Notes under the pieces: model-generated
The model's input: the letters and a program-made list of their open reading frames with translations, nothing else
The model's database searches: none
What the model was told of the DNA's origin: nothing
Translations under genes and position numbers: made by a program
Assembly (NCBI RefSeq): GCF_002234535.1
Contig: NZ_CP022521.1
Location: 1,922,001-1,986,000 of the forward strand
Direction: 5' to 3'
DNA: 64,000 bases
From: Actinoalloteichus hoggarensis
Lineage (GTDB): Bacteria; Actinomycetota; Actinomycetes; Mycobacteriales; Pseudonocardiaceae
Shown: in pieces, positions 35,548 through 45,422 of the stretch
How positions within the stretch are numbered: the first letter of the stretch is position 1
Layout of the letters: every line of letters starts with the position of its first letter

Positions 35548-37458
35548 ATGGCGACCCCGGATCACGCTTCCGACCCGGCCACACGACAGGCGGGCGCGAC
35601 TCACACCGAGATGACCACGCCCATGCCCGCTGTGTCCGATTCGCCGTGGTCCACGCCGGAGAGCGCAGCTCACGAGGCGGAACAGCCCACCTCCGAGTAC
35701 TCGGCGCCGAGGCATTCGAGTGCTCGGCACGCCGCCGGAGCGACGGGCGGGTCGACCGATTCGGAACGCGGGGCGGCTCGCGCCGAGCCGTTCGGCGGCG
35801 CGGCGGCCGCCGCGCCGTCACCAGAGGACGGTGCGGCTGCGGGCACGACGGCGCAGGCCTATTCCACGGGCGGCCGTCACGGGTTCACCCCGCCCGGTGC
35901 GCTCGACGCCCCGGCTGCCTCGGCTTCCACCGCTCAGGCTCCCACCACTCAGGCTTCGACCACTCAGGCCTCGACCACTCAGGGCACCGCCGCATCGGCG
36001 TCGGACGTCCAGGCTCCCGCCGCCCAGCAGTCCGATGCCCGGCCCGCCCCGGCCCAGTACGGCGACGCTCAGACCGCCGCCGCACCGAGGTTCGGTCCGC
36101 CGACGCCGCCACGGGGCACCGAGCCTTCCGACGACCCGGCCACCGTCGCGCAGGAGCGGCCGGCCGCCACCCCGCCGCCCGGCGTCCCGCTGTCCGCGAC
36201 GTCGTCGATGCCGCCCACACCGGCGCATCAGTCTCATCCGCAGCACCCGCCTGCGGTCGGGCAGCATCAGCAGCACCCCACGCCGACGCCGGGCCACGGC
36301 TATGAGGCGCAGCCTCGGCCGAGCACACCGGCCCCGGGTTTCGCGGCGCACGGGGCGGGTTCGCCGTACGGCCCCGGCACGCCTCAGCCGGGCGGGCAGC
36401 CTCCCGGCCCGCCCATGCAGCCGACCCCTGCGGGTGGGATGCCCGTGCAGCAGGCCCATGGCGGCCCCCTCCACGGCACGCCTGCCCACGGGATCGGTGT
36501 CCACGGCATGCAGCACCAGCCGGGCCTGCCGTCACAGCCGATGCCGGGTCAGCAACCTGCCCAGACGCCTCCGCCTGCCCAGACGCCTCCACCCGGCACG
36601 CCGGTTCCGGGGGGCGTGCCGATGCCGGGCCAGCCGATGCAGGCGGGGACGCCCGCGCCGGGATTCGCCATGCAGGCGGGCGGGCACCCGCCCGGCGGTC
36701 ACACCCCGCCCAATGCTCACACCCCGCCGGGCGGTCCGGCGCCCGGTCCGGCGAACGGCGCTCCAGCCGGGGCGGGTCAACCTCGGCAGAACCGGCCGGC
36801 GGCCGCCGGGCGTCCCCGGGCGAAGGGCACCGAGCCCAAGAACAAGACCGTCGACTATCTGTTGAAGGGCCTGGGTCTGGTCTTGGTCGCGGTGCTCTCC
36901 GGCACGATCTACGTGTTGATGCAGCCCCGGCCGGAGTCCGACGGCGGCACCCTCAGCACGGGCGGCGGCGGGCAGACGAGTTCGGCGCCGAGCGAGCCGG
37001 CGGAGCCCCTGCCGTACGAGTTCGTGGAGGTGCCCGGCGCCCGACGCGGGTACGAGGGCATCGACTGCGTCGAGCACTCCTACGGAGAGGTGGAGGACTT
37101 CCTGGAGGAGAACCGCTGCGCGCGCCTCACGCAGGTGCTGTACACCACCCGGCATGAGGGCGCGGACGTCGTGGTCTCGCTGGTGACGGTGAGCTTCCCC
37201 GACGAGCAGACCGCCGAGGAGCTCAACGAGCTCACCACCAGGACGGGCACCGGCAACATCAACGACTTGATGAGGGAGGGCGTTCGAGCGGAGGGCGGTC
37301 CCGATTCGCTCCACCCGAACGCTGGTTACCATTCGGAGCGACGCGGGGACACTTTGATCATCTCGGAGTCGGCCTTCTTCGACAAGCGCAGCGACAAGGC
37401 GAGCCTGGACGAGATCTGCCGGGAAGCGGTCCGCCAGTTCGACGAGGACTCGAACTAG
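35548..37458 (+). CDS. Pro/Gln/Thr-rich single-pass membrane protein of unknown function
   Basis: 636 residues. The first about 430 are disordered, rich in Pro, Gln, His, Gly and Thr, with runs such as QTPPPAQTPPPGTPVPGG. One membrane helix follows (GLGLVLVAVLSGTIYVLM, about 442-460), then a linker and a C-terminal extracytoplasmic domain of about 140 residues with GYEGIDCVEHSYGEVEDFLE, NRCARLTQVLYTT, and TISES-like ends. The two Cys may pair. The layout resembles the anchored protein at 30.9-31.8 kb. Its stop codon overlaps the stop of the convergent DUF4439 gene (shared CTAG). Function unknown. Confidence 0.78.
   Translation: MATPDHASDPATRQAGATHTEMTTPMPAVSDSPWSTPESAAHEAEQPTSEYSAPRHSSARHAAGATGGSTDSERGAARAEPFGGAAAAAPSPEDGAAAGTTAQAYSTGGRHGFTPPGALDAPAASASTAQAPTTQASTTQASTTQGTAASASDVQAPAAQQSDARPAPAQYGDAQTAAAPRFGPPTPPRGTEPSDDPATVAQERPAATPPPGVPLSATSSMPPTPAHQSHPQHPPAVGQHQQHPTPTPGHGYEAQPRPSTPAPGFAAHGAGSPYGPGTPQPGGQPPGPPMQPTPAGGMPVQQAHGGPLHGTPAHGIGVHGMQHQPGLPSQPMPGQQPAQTPPPAQTPPPGTPVPGGVPMPGQPMQAGTPAPGFAMQAGGHPPGGHTPPNAHTPPGGPAPGPANGAPAGAGQPRQNRPAAAGRPRAKGTEPKNKTVDYLLKGLGLVLVAVLSGTIYVLMQPRPESDGGTLSTGGGGQTSSAPSEPAEPLPYEFVEVPGARRGYEGIDCVEHSYGEVEDFLEENRCARLTQVLYTTRHEGADVVVSLVTVSFPDEQTAEELNELTTRTGTGNINDLMREGVRAEGGPDSLHPNAGYHSERRGDTLIISESAFFDKRSDKASLDEICREAVRQFDEDSN
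35926..35985 (+). repeat. Four 15-nt imperfect repeats encoding STTQA-like units
   Basis: Units at 35926, 35941, 35956 and 35971 encode STAQA, PTTQA, STTQA and STTQG in the disordered part of the membrane protein. Confidence 0.85.
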
Positions 37459-38033
37459 GCCGAGTCGGGGGAGCCGGGGAAGGACACCGTCAACGGCGTC
37501 TGCCCGACGGCTCGTCGCCAACGGAGGGCTCGGACCGCCGCGTCGGTCAGCGCCGCCACCGCGGCGGCTCGCGGCCCCGGCTCCTCGGCGTGCTCCAGCA
37601 GAGACCGCCAGACGCCTGCGCAGTCGGACTCGGCGTGGACGAGCATCGCCACCGCCGTCGCGTGATCGACGACCTGTTCGGGAGACTGGTACGCGGCCTC
37701 GGTGGGCACCGGGTCGACGCCCTCGGCGCGCAGGGCGTCCTCCAGGTCGTCGCGCCGGACGGTGTGCGTCCGGGTTCCCTCGGCCAGCGCCTCGGCGACC
37801 TCCTCATCGAGGAAGGCCGTCGCCAGGTGGTGGGCCCAGACGGCGGCGTGCTCGCCTGCCAGGGCGGCCTGTGCGGCCTCGACGGCTCCGCCGAGGGCGC
37901 CGCCCAGTGCGGTCTCGGGAGAGCCGGTCGTCTCGGCGCCCGACGCGGGCGTACCCGAGGTCTCAGGGTCCGAGGCGCCGGCGTCGTCCGGGGCGTCTGC
38001 GGCGTGGCGGTGGTCGGAACGGTGGTCGATCAT
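37455..38033 (-). CDS. DUF4439 ferritin-like domain protein
   Basis: 192 residues. After an acidic, low-complexity N-terminus (1-about 45) comes a four-helix domain: AVEAAQAALAGEHAAVWAHH, FLDEEVAEALAEGTRTHTVR, ALRAEGVDPVPTEAAY, VVDHATAVAMLVHAESDCAG. This matches the DUF4439 family seen next to rimP in mycobacteria and relatives. Whether it binds metal is unknown. ATG 38033 overlaps the stop of the lipoprotein gene before it by one base (TGATG), so the two are translationally coupled and probably act together at the membrane or envelope. Confidence 0.85.
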   Translation of the reverse strand: MIDHRSDHRHAADAPDDAGASDPETSGTPASGAETTGSPETALGGALGGAVEAAQAALAGEHAAVWAHHLATAFLDEEVAEALAEGTRTHTVRRDDLEDALRAEGVDPVPTEAAYQSPEQVVDHATAVAMLVHAESDCAGVWRSLLEHAEEPGPRAAAVAALTDAAVRALRWRRAVGQTPLTVSFPGSPDSA

Positions 38034-38584
38034 CACAGCACCTCTCCCAGGGTCGTGCAGGACGCGCTGATCGAGCCGGCGAGTCCGGCCCGGTGCCCGC
38101 TCAGCAGTGGCGCCAGTTCGGCCGCCTGCGCGGCGGCGTGGCTCAGTGCCTCCTGGAGTCCGCTCCGTGCCGCCTCCGCGTCCGTCGGCGGCTCGACCGG
38201 CGGGTCGGGTCGCTGCGAGGTCGACGGTTCGGGCGGCTCCACGGTGACGGCGCGGTCGATCTCCCGGCGCAGCGCGTCGGCGTGCGCGGTGCGATCGGCG
38301 GCCATCAGGCCCGCGCCCTCGGCCAGGTCGGGGAAGGCGGCGGCGACCGCGGTGGCCAGCGCGGCATCGGCCTCGGCGGATTCCAGCAGTGGTTCCAGGA
38401 CGTCGGGCTCCGGAGGCGGTGGCGGGTCGGTGCACGCGGCCAGCAATGGCAGCGTCACCGCACCCAGCAGCGCGGCCAGCAGCACTCGACGGCGCCCGAT
38501 CGGCCGGGCGGAGAGGGCCGACGACGACCCCGGCGGTGATGAGGAGGACGACGAGGAGGCCCACGGAGTGGTCGGGAAGGTCAC
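38033..38584 (-). CDS. Lipoprotein of unknown function, partner of the DUF4439 protein
   Basis: 183 residues. A Ser-rich start precedes a twin-arginine-like lipoprotein signal (GRRRVLLAALLGAVTLPLLAAC, the Cys as lipidation site). The mature part is Pro-rich, then helical (ADAALATAVAAAFPDLAEGA, AHADALRREIDRAV), with one further Cys near the end (SASCTTLGEVL). It may itself be ferritin-like. The GTG at 38584 is 221 nt from the rimP start, divergent. A corresponding gene pair lies beside rimP in other actinobacteria, which supports a real operon. Confidence 0.75.
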   Translation of the reverse strand: MTFPTTPWASSSSSSSPPGSSSALSARPIGRRRVLLAALLGAVTLPLLAACTDPPPPPEPDVLEPLLESAEADAALATAVAAAFPDLAEGAGLMAADRTAHADALRREIDRAVTVEPPEPSTSQRPDPPVEPPTDAEAARSGLQEALSHAAAQAAELAPLLSGHRAGLAGSISASCTTLGEVL

Positions 38585-38805
38585 GATCGCCCATCCTGCC
38601 GGCGTGGCCCGACGCGGCTCTTCGGCAGCCGGGCAGGATCTCGGGCCGGGCCTGCCGCGTCCACGCGATACGCTCTCCCATCACGACCGTCGGTGAACTG
38701 GGGCCGGTCGGCGGGCTGTCATGCGCGACGCCGCCGACGGTGCGCCGGCCGCGGTGGTGCGGTCATAGCAGGAACACGCAGCAGTGGACTAGGGAGTCGA
38801 GCAGG

Positions 38806-39471
38806 GTGCCGAGTGGGCAGGACCGCGGATCGCAGGCGCGAGGCGAGGCCGCACGCGCGCGGCGGAGCGGCGGTGCCGAGGCGGCACTGGAGCCGCTGAT
38901 CAGCAGCGCGCTCGCCCCGCTCGGCGTCGAACTGGATTCGCTGGACGTCGTGCGAGCGGGCAGCAGGCGCGTCGTCAAGGTCGTGGTGGACGCGGAGGAC
39001 GGCATCGGGCTGGACGAGGTCGCCTCGGCCAGCCGAGCGGTGTCCGCCGCGCTGGACGCCGCGGACGCCGAGCCGCAGGACGGCGGGGAGACGGGGGCGC
39101 TCTTCGGCGGCCCCTACACGCTGGAGGTCACCTCGCCGGGGGTCGACAGGCCGTTGACCAGGCCGAGGCACTGGCGGCGAGCACGTCGGCGACTCGTCTC
39201 GGCGCGTCTCGTCGCGGGCGGAGAACTGACGGGCCGGGTCGGCGCCTGTGACGAGGAGGGGGTGACCCTGCTCGTCGACCGGACGCTGCGCCGCCTCGCC
39301 TATTCCGAGGTGGAGCGCGCGACGGTGGAGATCGAGTTCCGGCCGCCGGCCGAGGAGGATCTGCGGCTGCTCGCCGACGACGAGGCAGGACACGACCGGC
39401 AGGCTGCCGGCGTGGAGCAGGACGCGCACGCCGAGGGCGTGCGGTCGAATACGGAGGAGAAGTCGCAGTGA
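38806..39471 (+). CDS. rimP: Ribosome maturation factor RimP
   Basis: 221 residues. RimP assists 30S assembly. The N-terminal domain has [20 protein letters not shown] and [20 protein letters not shown]; then [20 protein letters not shown] (the family signature) and a C-terminal SH3-like domain with [22 protein letters not shown]-terminal extension ([20 protein letters not shown]) exceeds the usual about 160-180 residues. The GTG at 38806 is chosen for a GGAG at 38791-38794; the exact start is uncertain. Its stop overlaps the nusA GTG by 4 nt, showing translational coupling. Confidence 0.92.
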   Translation: MPSGQDRGSQARGEAARARRSGGAEAALEPLISSALAPLGVELDSLDVVRAGSRRVVKVVVDAEDGIGLDEVASASRAVSAALDAADAEPQDGGETGALFGGPYTLEVTSPGVDRPLTRPRHWRRARRRLVSARLVAGGELTGRVGACDEEGVTLLVDRTLRRLAYSEVERATVEIEFRPPAEEDLRLLADDEAGHDRQAAGVEQDAHAEGVRSNTEEKSQ

Positions 39472-40517
39472 ACGTCGACATCGCCGCACTTCGGGCGATC
39501 GAGCGGGACAAGGACATCCCCTTCGACACGGTACTCGAGGCCATCGAGAGTGCGCTGCTCACCGCATACCGGCACACCGAGGGACATCATCCGCACGCCA
39601 GGATCGACATCGATCGCAAGTCGGGCATGGTGCGGGTGCTGGCCTTCGATCTCGATGCGGAGGGAGCGGTCGCCGAGGAGTGGGACGACACCCCGGAGGG
39701 CTTCGGTCGGATCGCGGCGACCACCGCCCGGCAGGTCATCCTTCAGCGTCTCCGTGACGCGGAGCACGAGCGCACCTACGGTGAGTTCGCGGCGAAGGAG
39801 GGCGAGATCCTGGCGGGCGTCGTGCAGCGCGACGCCAGGGCGAACGCCCGAGGTATGGTGGTGGTGCAGGTGGGGGAGATCGAGGGTGTGATCCCCCCGG
39901 CCGAGCAGGTTCCCACCGAGACCTACACCCACGGCAGCAGGATCAAGTGCTACGTGGTGGGTGTGTCCAGGGGCGCACGGGGGACGCAGGTCACCCTCTC
40001 CCGGACACATCCCAACCTGGTGCGGAAGCTGTTCGCGCTGGAGGTTCCCGAGATCGCCGACGGCGTCGTGGAGATCTCCGCGGTGGCACGGGAGTCCGGA
40101 CATCGATCCAAGATCGCGGTCCACTCGACCGTGTCCGGGGTCAACGCCAAGGGCGCGTGCATCGGCCCGATGGGCGCCCGAGTGCGCAACGTGATGAGCG
40201 AGCTGGGTGGCGAGAAGATCGACATCGTCGACTACTCGGACGATCCAGCCGCGTTCGTCGGCAATGCGCTCTCGCCTGCCAAGGTGGTGTCGGTCCACGT
40301 CGTGGACGAGCGGGCCAAGACCGCCAGGGTGACCGTCCCCGACTTCCAGCTCTCGCTGGCGATCGGCAAGGAGGGTCAGAACGCCCGGTTGGCCGCCCGG
40401 CTCACCGGGTGGCGGATCGACATCCGAAGCGACGCGGAGCCCTCGTCGGCGGCGTCCGAGGCAGCCGGTCGGGGGTCGGATTCCCCAGGTTCTCCGACAG
40501 CCGGTTCGGCTGAGTGA
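39468..40517 (+). CDS. nusA: Transcription termination/antitermination factor NusA
   Basis: 349 residues, the usual actinobacterial length. It binds RNA polymerase and nascent RNA to set pausing, termination and antitermination. Seen: N-terminal [20 protein letters not shown], an S1 domain ([40 protein letters not shown]), and two KH domains ([40 protein letters not shown]). It lacks the C-terminal acidic repeats of E. coli NusA, as expected. It is coupled to rimP and is followed after 33 nt by ylxR. Confidence 0.97.
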   Translation: MNVDIAALRAIERDKDIPFDTVLEAIESALLTAYRHTEGHHPHARIDIDRKSGMVRVLAFDLDAEGAVAEEWDDTPEGFGRIAATTARQVILQRLRDAEHERTYGEFAAKEGEILAGVVQRDARANARGMVVVQVGEIEGVIPPAEQVPTETYTHGSRIKCYVVGVSRGARGTQVTLSRTHPNLVRKLFALEVPEIADGVVEISAVARESGHRSKIAVHSTVSGVNAKGACIGPMGARVRNVMSELGGEKIDIVDYSDDPAAFVGNALSPAKVVSVHVVDERAKTARVTVPDFQLSLAIGKEGQNARLAARLTGWRIDIRSDAEPSSAASEAAGRGSDSPGSPTAGSAE

Positions 40518-40550
40518 GAGGCACGGGTTAAACTTTCATTGGATCACCAC

Positions 40551-40835
40551 ATGTCAGCGGTTCCAGAACGCGCTCGTCCGGTCCGGACCTGCGTCGGCTG
40601 TCGGTGTCGTGCGGTGGCATCCGAGCTGTTGAGGGTGGTGGCCGCGGCCGAGGCCGTGGTCCCGGACCCCAGGCGAAGACTTTCGGGCAGAGGTGCATGG
40701 CTGCACCTCGACTCGAAGTGCCTTCGGCTCGCCGAGCGACGTCGGGCATTCCCCAGGGCGTTGCGCGTACCGGGGCCGCTGGACGTGTCGGCGGTGCGGA
40801 CGCACCTCGACGTCGCCGAAGGTGTTACAGACTGA
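40551..40835 (+). CDS. ylxR: YlxR-family (DUF448) RNA-binding protein
   Basis: 94 residues from ATG 40551. The family pattern is clear: RTCVGCRCRAVASELLRVV, VPDPRRRLSGRGAWLHLDSK, AERRRAFPRALRVPG. YlxR proteins bind RNA and have been described as nucleoid or RNase P-associated regulators in other bacteria. Position between nusA and infB is universal in Gram-positive bacteria. A TTG at 40539 gives four more residues but is less likely. Confidence 0.93.
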   Translation: MSAVPERARPVRTCVGCRCRAVASELLRVVAAAEAVVPDPRRRLSGRGAWLHLDSKCLRLAERRRAFPRALRVPGPLDVSAVRTHLDVAEGVTD

Positions 40836-40978
40836 CGTGGAGCCCTTCCACGTCTGCCGCAAGAGGAAGCAGGTCGACCCGTCATGAAGCAGCCGTGAAG
40901 CTGAAGCCATGAACGTGTTTCGACGGTAGGACGAGGTCGTGCGGGACTGCCGCTCGGCCTCACCAGATGAGGAGAGCA

Positions 40979-43900
40979 GTGGCAGGCAAGGCCCGCGTGC
41001 ACGAGCTCGCGAAAGAGCTCGGCGTCACGAGCAAGGAAGTACTGACCAAGCTCCAGGACCTCGGCGAGTATGTGAAGTCGGCGTCTTCCACGGTGGAGGC
41101 TCCGGTGGCCCGCAGACTGCGGGACGCATTCCCGAAGGGCGACGGAGGACGGTCCCGTCGGGGCGGACCCCGCCCCGAGACATCGGCACGTCCCGGTCCG
41201 CCGGCGACGCCGAAGCCCCCGGCAGGCGAGACGGGCGCCGAGCGCCCGTCGGTTCGCCCCAGCCCCGGCATGTTCAAGCCCGGCCCCGCCAAGCCCGGCC
41301 CGGCTCGCCCCGCACCGCAGGCCGAGCAGCCGCAGGCTCCGGCGACGCCCACCCCGCCGCCCGCTCCCGCGCAGGAGCGGCCGGCGGCCTCGGCCACCCC
41401 GACTCCTCCGAAGGGCCCGTCCACGGGCGGCCCGTCGGGAGCCAGGCCGATGCCCGGCCCGCGCAAGCCCGCGCCCAAGCCGGAGACTCCCGCCCCGCAG
41501 CAGCGTGGCCCGGAGCGTCCCGGCGGCAAGCCCGGCGGCGGGGCCAAGCCCGCGCCCGGCCAGTCGGTCGTGCCCCCGAGGCCGCAGTCCCCGAAGCCGG
41601 GACCGCGCGCGCCTCGGCCCGGTAACAATCCGTTCGGCGTCGGCGGCGCGGCACCGCGTCCGGCCGGTCCCCGTTCCGGCGGCGGCCCCGGCGGCAGCGG
41701 TGGTCCCGGCGGCGGTGCACCTCGTCCCGGTGGCGGTCGTCCCGAGCGGGGCGCCCCGCGCTCCGATCGCAGCGGCGGCCCCTCGGGCGGCGGCGCTCGT
41801 CCAGCGGGCCCCGGTGGCAGCGGTGGCGGCGGCGGCTCCCGGCCCAATCCGGGCATGATGCCGCCTCGGCCCAACCCCGGCATGATGCCCTCGGGTCGAC
41901 CCAGCGGTGGTCCCGGCGGCGGCGGACGTCCCGGCGGCGGCGGTCGCCCGGGCGGCGGGGGTCGTCCCGGCGGACCGGGCGGCGGCGGTCGTCCCGGTGG
42001 CGGCGGCGGTGGCGGCGGTTACCGAGGCGGCGGTGGCGGCGGTGGCGGCGGCTACCGTGGCGGCCCCGGTGGTGGCGGCGGCGCCCCCGGCGCGGGCGCT
42101 CCTCCGGCAGGCGGCTTCCGAGGTCGTCCCGGCGGCGGTGGCAACCGAGGCCGTGGCGGTGCGGCGGGCGCGTTCGGTCGTCCCGGCGGCCCGGCGCGAC
42201 GTGGCCGTAAGTCGAAGCGGCAGAAGCGCCAGGAGTTCGACAACATGCAGGCCCCCTCGGTCGGCGGCGTCCGCCTGCCCAGGGGCAACGGCGAGACGGT
42301 TCGTCTCCCGCGTGGCGCCTCGCTGACCGACTTCGCCGAGAAGATCAACGCCAACCCGGCCGCGATGGTCCAGGCGATGTTCCACCTCGGCGAGATGGTG
42401 ACCGCGACCCAGTCGGTGTCCGACGAGATCCTGGGCCTGCTCGGCCAGGAGATGAACTACACGATCCAGGTCGTGAGCCCGGAGGAGGAGGACCGCGAGC
42501 TCCTCGACACCTTCGACATCACCTACGGCGAGGACGCGGGCGACGAGGACGACCTCGAGTTCCGGCCGCCGGTGGTGACCGTCATGGGTCACGTCGACCA
42601 CGGTAAGACGCGACTGCTGGACACGATCCGTAAGACCAACGTCCAAGAGGGCGAGGCAGGCGGCATCACCCAGCACATCGGCGCCTACCAGGTCGTCACC
42701 GAGGTGGGTGAGCAGGAGCGCCTGATCACCTTCATCGACACGCCGGGTCACGAGGCGTTCACCGCCATGCGGGCCCGTGGTGCGAACTCCACGGACATCG
42801 CGGTGATCGTGGTCGCCGCCGACGACGGCGTCATGCCGCAGACGGTGGAGGCCATCAACCACGCGCAGGCCGCGAGCGTGCCGGTCGTGGTGGCGGTCAA
42901 CAAGATCGACAAGCAGGGCGCCAACCCGCAGCGCATCCGCCAGCAGCTCACCGACTACGGGCTGATCGCGGAGGAGTACGGCGGCGACACGATGTTCGTC
43001 GACATCTCGGCGCGCCAGGGCACCAACATCGACGCACTGCTGGAGGCCATCGTGCTGACGGCGGACGCGACGCTGGACCTGCGGGCGAACCCGAAGATGG
43101 AGGCGCAGGGCGTCGCGATCGAGGCGCACCTGGACCGTGGCCGGGGCCCGGTGGCGACCGTGCTGGTTCAGCGCGGAACCCTGCGGGTCGGCGATTCGAT
43201 CGTCGCGGGCGACGCCTACGGGCGTGTCCGCCGGATGGTGGACGAGTTCAACGAGGACATCATCGAGGCGACTCCGTCGCGTCCGGTGCAGGTCATCGGT
43301 TTCACGTCGGTGCCGGGTGCGGGTGACACCTTCCTGGTGGTCGACGAGGACCGGGTGGCTCGGCAGATCGCCGACCGCAGGCAGGCTCGGATGCGCAACG
43401 CGCAGTTCGCCTCGCGTCGCAAGCGGGTCAGCCTGGAGGACCTGGACAAGGCCCTCAAGGAGACCAGCCAGCTCAACCTGATCATCAAGGGCGACAACTC
43501 GGGTACCGTCGAGGCTCTCGAGGCCGCGCTGTTGAAGATCGACGTGGGCGAGGAGGTCGAGCTGCGGGTCATCGACCGGGGCGTCGGCGGCATCACCAAG
43601 GCCAATGTCGACCTCGCGATCGCCTCCGACGCCATCATCCTGGGCTTCAACGTCCGGGCTGAGGGCAAGGTGGTCGACCAGGCCGCGCACGAGGGCATCG
43701 ACATCCGGTACTACTCGGTCATCTACCGGGCGATCGAGGAGATCGAGCAGGCCCTGACGGGAATGCTCAAGCCCGAGTACGAAGAGGTCGAGCTGGGCCG
43801 CGCCGAGATCCGCGAGGTCTTCAAGTCCTCGAAGATCGGCACGATCGCCGGTTGCATGGTGACCGGTGGCGAGGTGCGACGCCGGAGCAAGGCGCGTCTG

Positions 43901-44080
43901 CTGCGGGACAACGTGGTCGTCGCGGAGAACCTCGGCGTTGCGACGCTGCGGCGCTTCAAGGACGACGTCACCGAGGTCCGCGAGGGCTTCGAGTGTGGTC
44001 TGACGCTCGGTTCCTACGCCGACCTGCGGGTCGGTGACGTGATCGAGACGTACGAGATGCGCGAGAAGAAGCGCTCCTGA
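40979..44080 (+). CDS. infB: Translation initiation factor IF-2
   Basis: 1033 residues. IF2 is the GTPase that places initiator fMet-tRNA on the 30S subunit. An N-terminal IF2N domain ([20 protein letters not shown]) is followed by about 350 residues of Pro/Gly/Arg/Ala-rich linker (41160-42210; runs of GGGGRPGG and GGGGYRGG), then a second IF2N domain, and the G domain: GHVDHGKT near residue 537, [12 protein letters not shown]. Domains II-IV run to [20 protein letters not shown] and EMREKKRS. The GTG at 40979 is preceded by AGGAGA; an in-frame ATG at 40967 overlaps that site. The long Gly-rich linker is normal for actinomycetes. Confidence 0.97.
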   Translation: MAGKARVHELAKELGVTSKEVLTKLQDLGEYVKSASSTVEAPVARRLRDAFPKGDGGRSRRGGPRPETSARPGPPATPKPPAGETGAERPSVRPSPGMFKPGPAKPGPARPAPQAEQPQAPATPTPPPAPAQERPAASATPTPPKGPSTGGPSGARPMPGPRKPAPKPETPAPQQRGPERPGGKPGGGAKPAPGQSVVPPRPQSPKPGPRAPRPGNNPFGVGGAAPRPAGPRSGGGPGGSGGPGGGAPRPGGGRPERGAPRSDRSGGPSGGGARPAGPGGSGGGGGSRPNPGMMPPRPNPGMMPSGRPSGGPGGGGRPGGGGRPGGGGRPGGPGGGGRPGGGGGGGGYRGGGGGGGGGYRGGPGGGGGAPGAGAPPAGGFRGRPGGGGNRGRGGAAGAFGRPGGPARRGRKSKRQKRQEFDNMQAPSVGGVRLPRGNGETVRLPRGASLTDFAEKINANPAAMVQAMFHLGEMVTATQSVSDEILGLLGQEMNYTIQVVSPEEEDRELLDTFDITYGEDAGDEDDLEFRPPVVTVMGHVDHGKTRLLDTIRKTNVQEGEAGGITQHIGAYQVVTEVGEQERLITFIDTPGHEAFTAMRARGANSTDIAVIVVAADDGVMPQTVEAINHAQAASVPVVVAVNKIDKQGANPQRIRQQLTDYGLIAEEYGGDTMFVDISARQGTNIDALLEAIVLTADATLDLRANPKMEAQGVAIEAHLDRGRGPVATVLVQRGTLRVGDSIVAGDAYGRVRRMVDEFNEDIIEATPSRPVQVIGFTSVPGAGDTFLVVDEDRVARQIADRRQARMRNAQFASRRKRVSLEDLDKALKETSQLNLIIKGDNSGTVEALEAALLKIDVGEEVELRVIDRGVGGITKANVDLAIASDAIILGFNVRAEGKVVDQAAHEGIDIRYYSVIYRAIEEIEQALTGMLKPEYEEVELGRAEIREVFKSSKIGTIAGCMVTGGEVRRRSKARLLRDNVVVAENLGVATLRRFKDDVTEVREGFECGLTLGSYADLRVGDVIETYEMREKKRS

Positions 44081-44088
44081 GACGAGTC

Positions 44089-44127
44089 CTCGGTGGGCAG
44101 GCCCTTCAGCAGGGCCTGCCCACCGAG
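44089..44127 (+). terminator. Strong 17-bp hairpin terminator after infB
   Basis: Perfect inverted repeat 44089-44105 / 44111-44127 with loop TCAGC, 8 nt after the infB stop, without a T-run. It implies that the DUF503-rbfA genes have at least partly separate expression. Confidence 0.85.
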
Positions 44128-44182
44128 TTCGTCCCCGCCCGCCTGTCCGGCGGGCGGGCCATGACGATCAACTCATCTGGTG

Positions 44183-44485
44183 ATGCCGGTGTACGTCGGT
44201 GCCCTCGAACTCGACCTGTTACTGGGCGATGTTCATTCGTTGAAGCAGAAGCGGTCGGTGGTCCGGCCGGTCATCGCGGAACTGCGTAAGCGTTTCGAGG
44301 TGTCCGTGGCCGAGAGCGGCCATCTGGATCTGCATCGTCGATCGTTGATCGGGGTCGCGGTGGTGGCGCCCGACTCAGGGCATGTCCGCACGGTGCTCGA
44401 CGCCTGTGAGCGGACGGTGGCCGGGCGCCCCGAGATCGAACTGCTCTCGGCCCGCACTCGCGTGATCGGGCCCGAGGACGAATAG
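44183..44485 (+). CDS. ylxP: DUF503/YlxP-family protein
   Basis: 100 residues. The family is short and highly conserved: YVGALELDLLLGDVHSLKQK, RSVVRPVIAELRKRFEVSVA, ESGHLDLHRRSLIGVAVVAP, and RPEIELLSARTRVIGPED. Function is not established; it is regularly found between infB and rbfA, so a link to ribosome maturation is likely. GTG at 44180 and ATG at 44183 are both possible starts; neither has a good ribosome-binding site. Confidence 0.92.
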   Translation: MPVYVGALELDLLLGDVHSLKQKRSVVRPVIAELRKRFEVSVAESGHLDLHRRSLIGVAVVAPDSGHVRTVLDACERTVAGRPEIELLSARTRVIGPEDE

Positions 44486-44557
44486 CGAACCACCCGCCGA
44501 GCAGGTTTCACACCTCTCGGCGGCCTGGCTGAATTCTAGTGATCAAGGAGGAGCGTC

Positions 44558-45175
44558 GTGGCCGATGTGGCCCGCGCCCGCAGGCTTGCCAAGCGGATCG
44601 CCCAGATCGTGGCGTCCGCGATGGAACGTGAGGTCAAGGACCCGAGGTTGGCGAGGGTGACGATCACCGACGCCAAGGTCACGGCGGATCTGCGGGACGC
44701 CACCCTGTACTACACCGTGATCGGCGAGAGCGTCGACGCACCGCCGGACGTGGCCTCGGCCGCCGCGGCGTTGGACAGCGCCAAGGGAGTGCTGCGCAGC
44801 CTGGTCGGACAGCAGACGGGGATCCGGTTCACGCCGACCCTGACCTTCGTCGCCGACACCGTCCCCGAGGCGGCCAAGAGCATGGACGAGCTGCTGGCCA
44901 GGGCGCGGGAGGCCGATGCGGAGGTGGCGCGACTCGCATCGGGCGCGACCTTCGCCGGGGAGGCCGATCCGTACAAGTCGACGGAGATGGACGACGAGGA
45001 GGAGGATCTCCGCGACGCCGACTCGGAGGCCGCCGACTCCGAGGACGCCGGTTCGAAGAAGACCGAGGCCGTCGACACCGAGAAGCCCGAGGACGCCGGG
45101 TCCGCCGCGGATTCGGTGGACACCGCGAAGGACGGCGTCACCGGACCGGGAGGCTCGACCGACGCCGAGCGCTGA
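44558..45175 (+). CDS. rbfA: Ribosome-binding factor A, with acidic C-terminal extension
   Basis: 205 residues. RbfA helps mature the 30S subunit by acting on the 5' end of 16S rRNA. The KH-like core is clear: [72 protein letters not shown]. Residues about 145-205 form a highly acidic, Asp/Glu/Ala/Ser-rich tail ([20 protein letters not shown]), making it longer than the usual 120-160. The GTG follows a strong AAGGAGGA. Confidence 0.96.
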   Translation: MADVARARRLAKRIAQIVASAMEREVKDPRLARVTITDAKVTADLRDATLYYTVIGESVDAPPDVASAAAALDSAKGVLRSLVGQQTGIRFTPTLTFVADTVPEAAKSMDELLARAREADAEVARLASGATFAGEADPYKSTEMDDEEEDLRDADSEAADSEDAGSKKTEAVDTEKPEDAGSAADSVDTAKDGVTGPGGSTDAER

Positions 45176-45408
45176 GGACCGCTGTGCCGGGCGCCGTCGT
45201 CCGGGGTCGGCTCGCCGGCTCGATCGACGCGGGCCGCCCGGCCGCGAGCCCGGTGTCGAGACGGTCTTCGGCGTCGCGCCGTCGGACGACGGCCGCGTGG
45301 CGACTGCGTGCGTCCGTCGTCGGGCCCGGGGCATGGGTCACGGGCCTTCAGCCGTCATCGCCGCTGGTGGGCGCCGCGTTCGGCTCTGCGGGATGCGCGG
45401 GCCGGAAC

Positions 45409-45414
45409 TAGCAT
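45409..45414 (+). promoter_or_regulatory. Leaderless-type -10 element (TAGCAT)
   Basis: TAGCAT ends 8 nt before the ATG at 45423, which has no ribosome-binding site. Confidence 0.45.
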
Positions 45415-45422
45415 CAGCCACC

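Noticed and set aside
41160-42210. Gly/Pro-rich stretch as a separate collagen-like gene
   Set aside because: It is the in-frame linker of IF2, common in actinomycetes.
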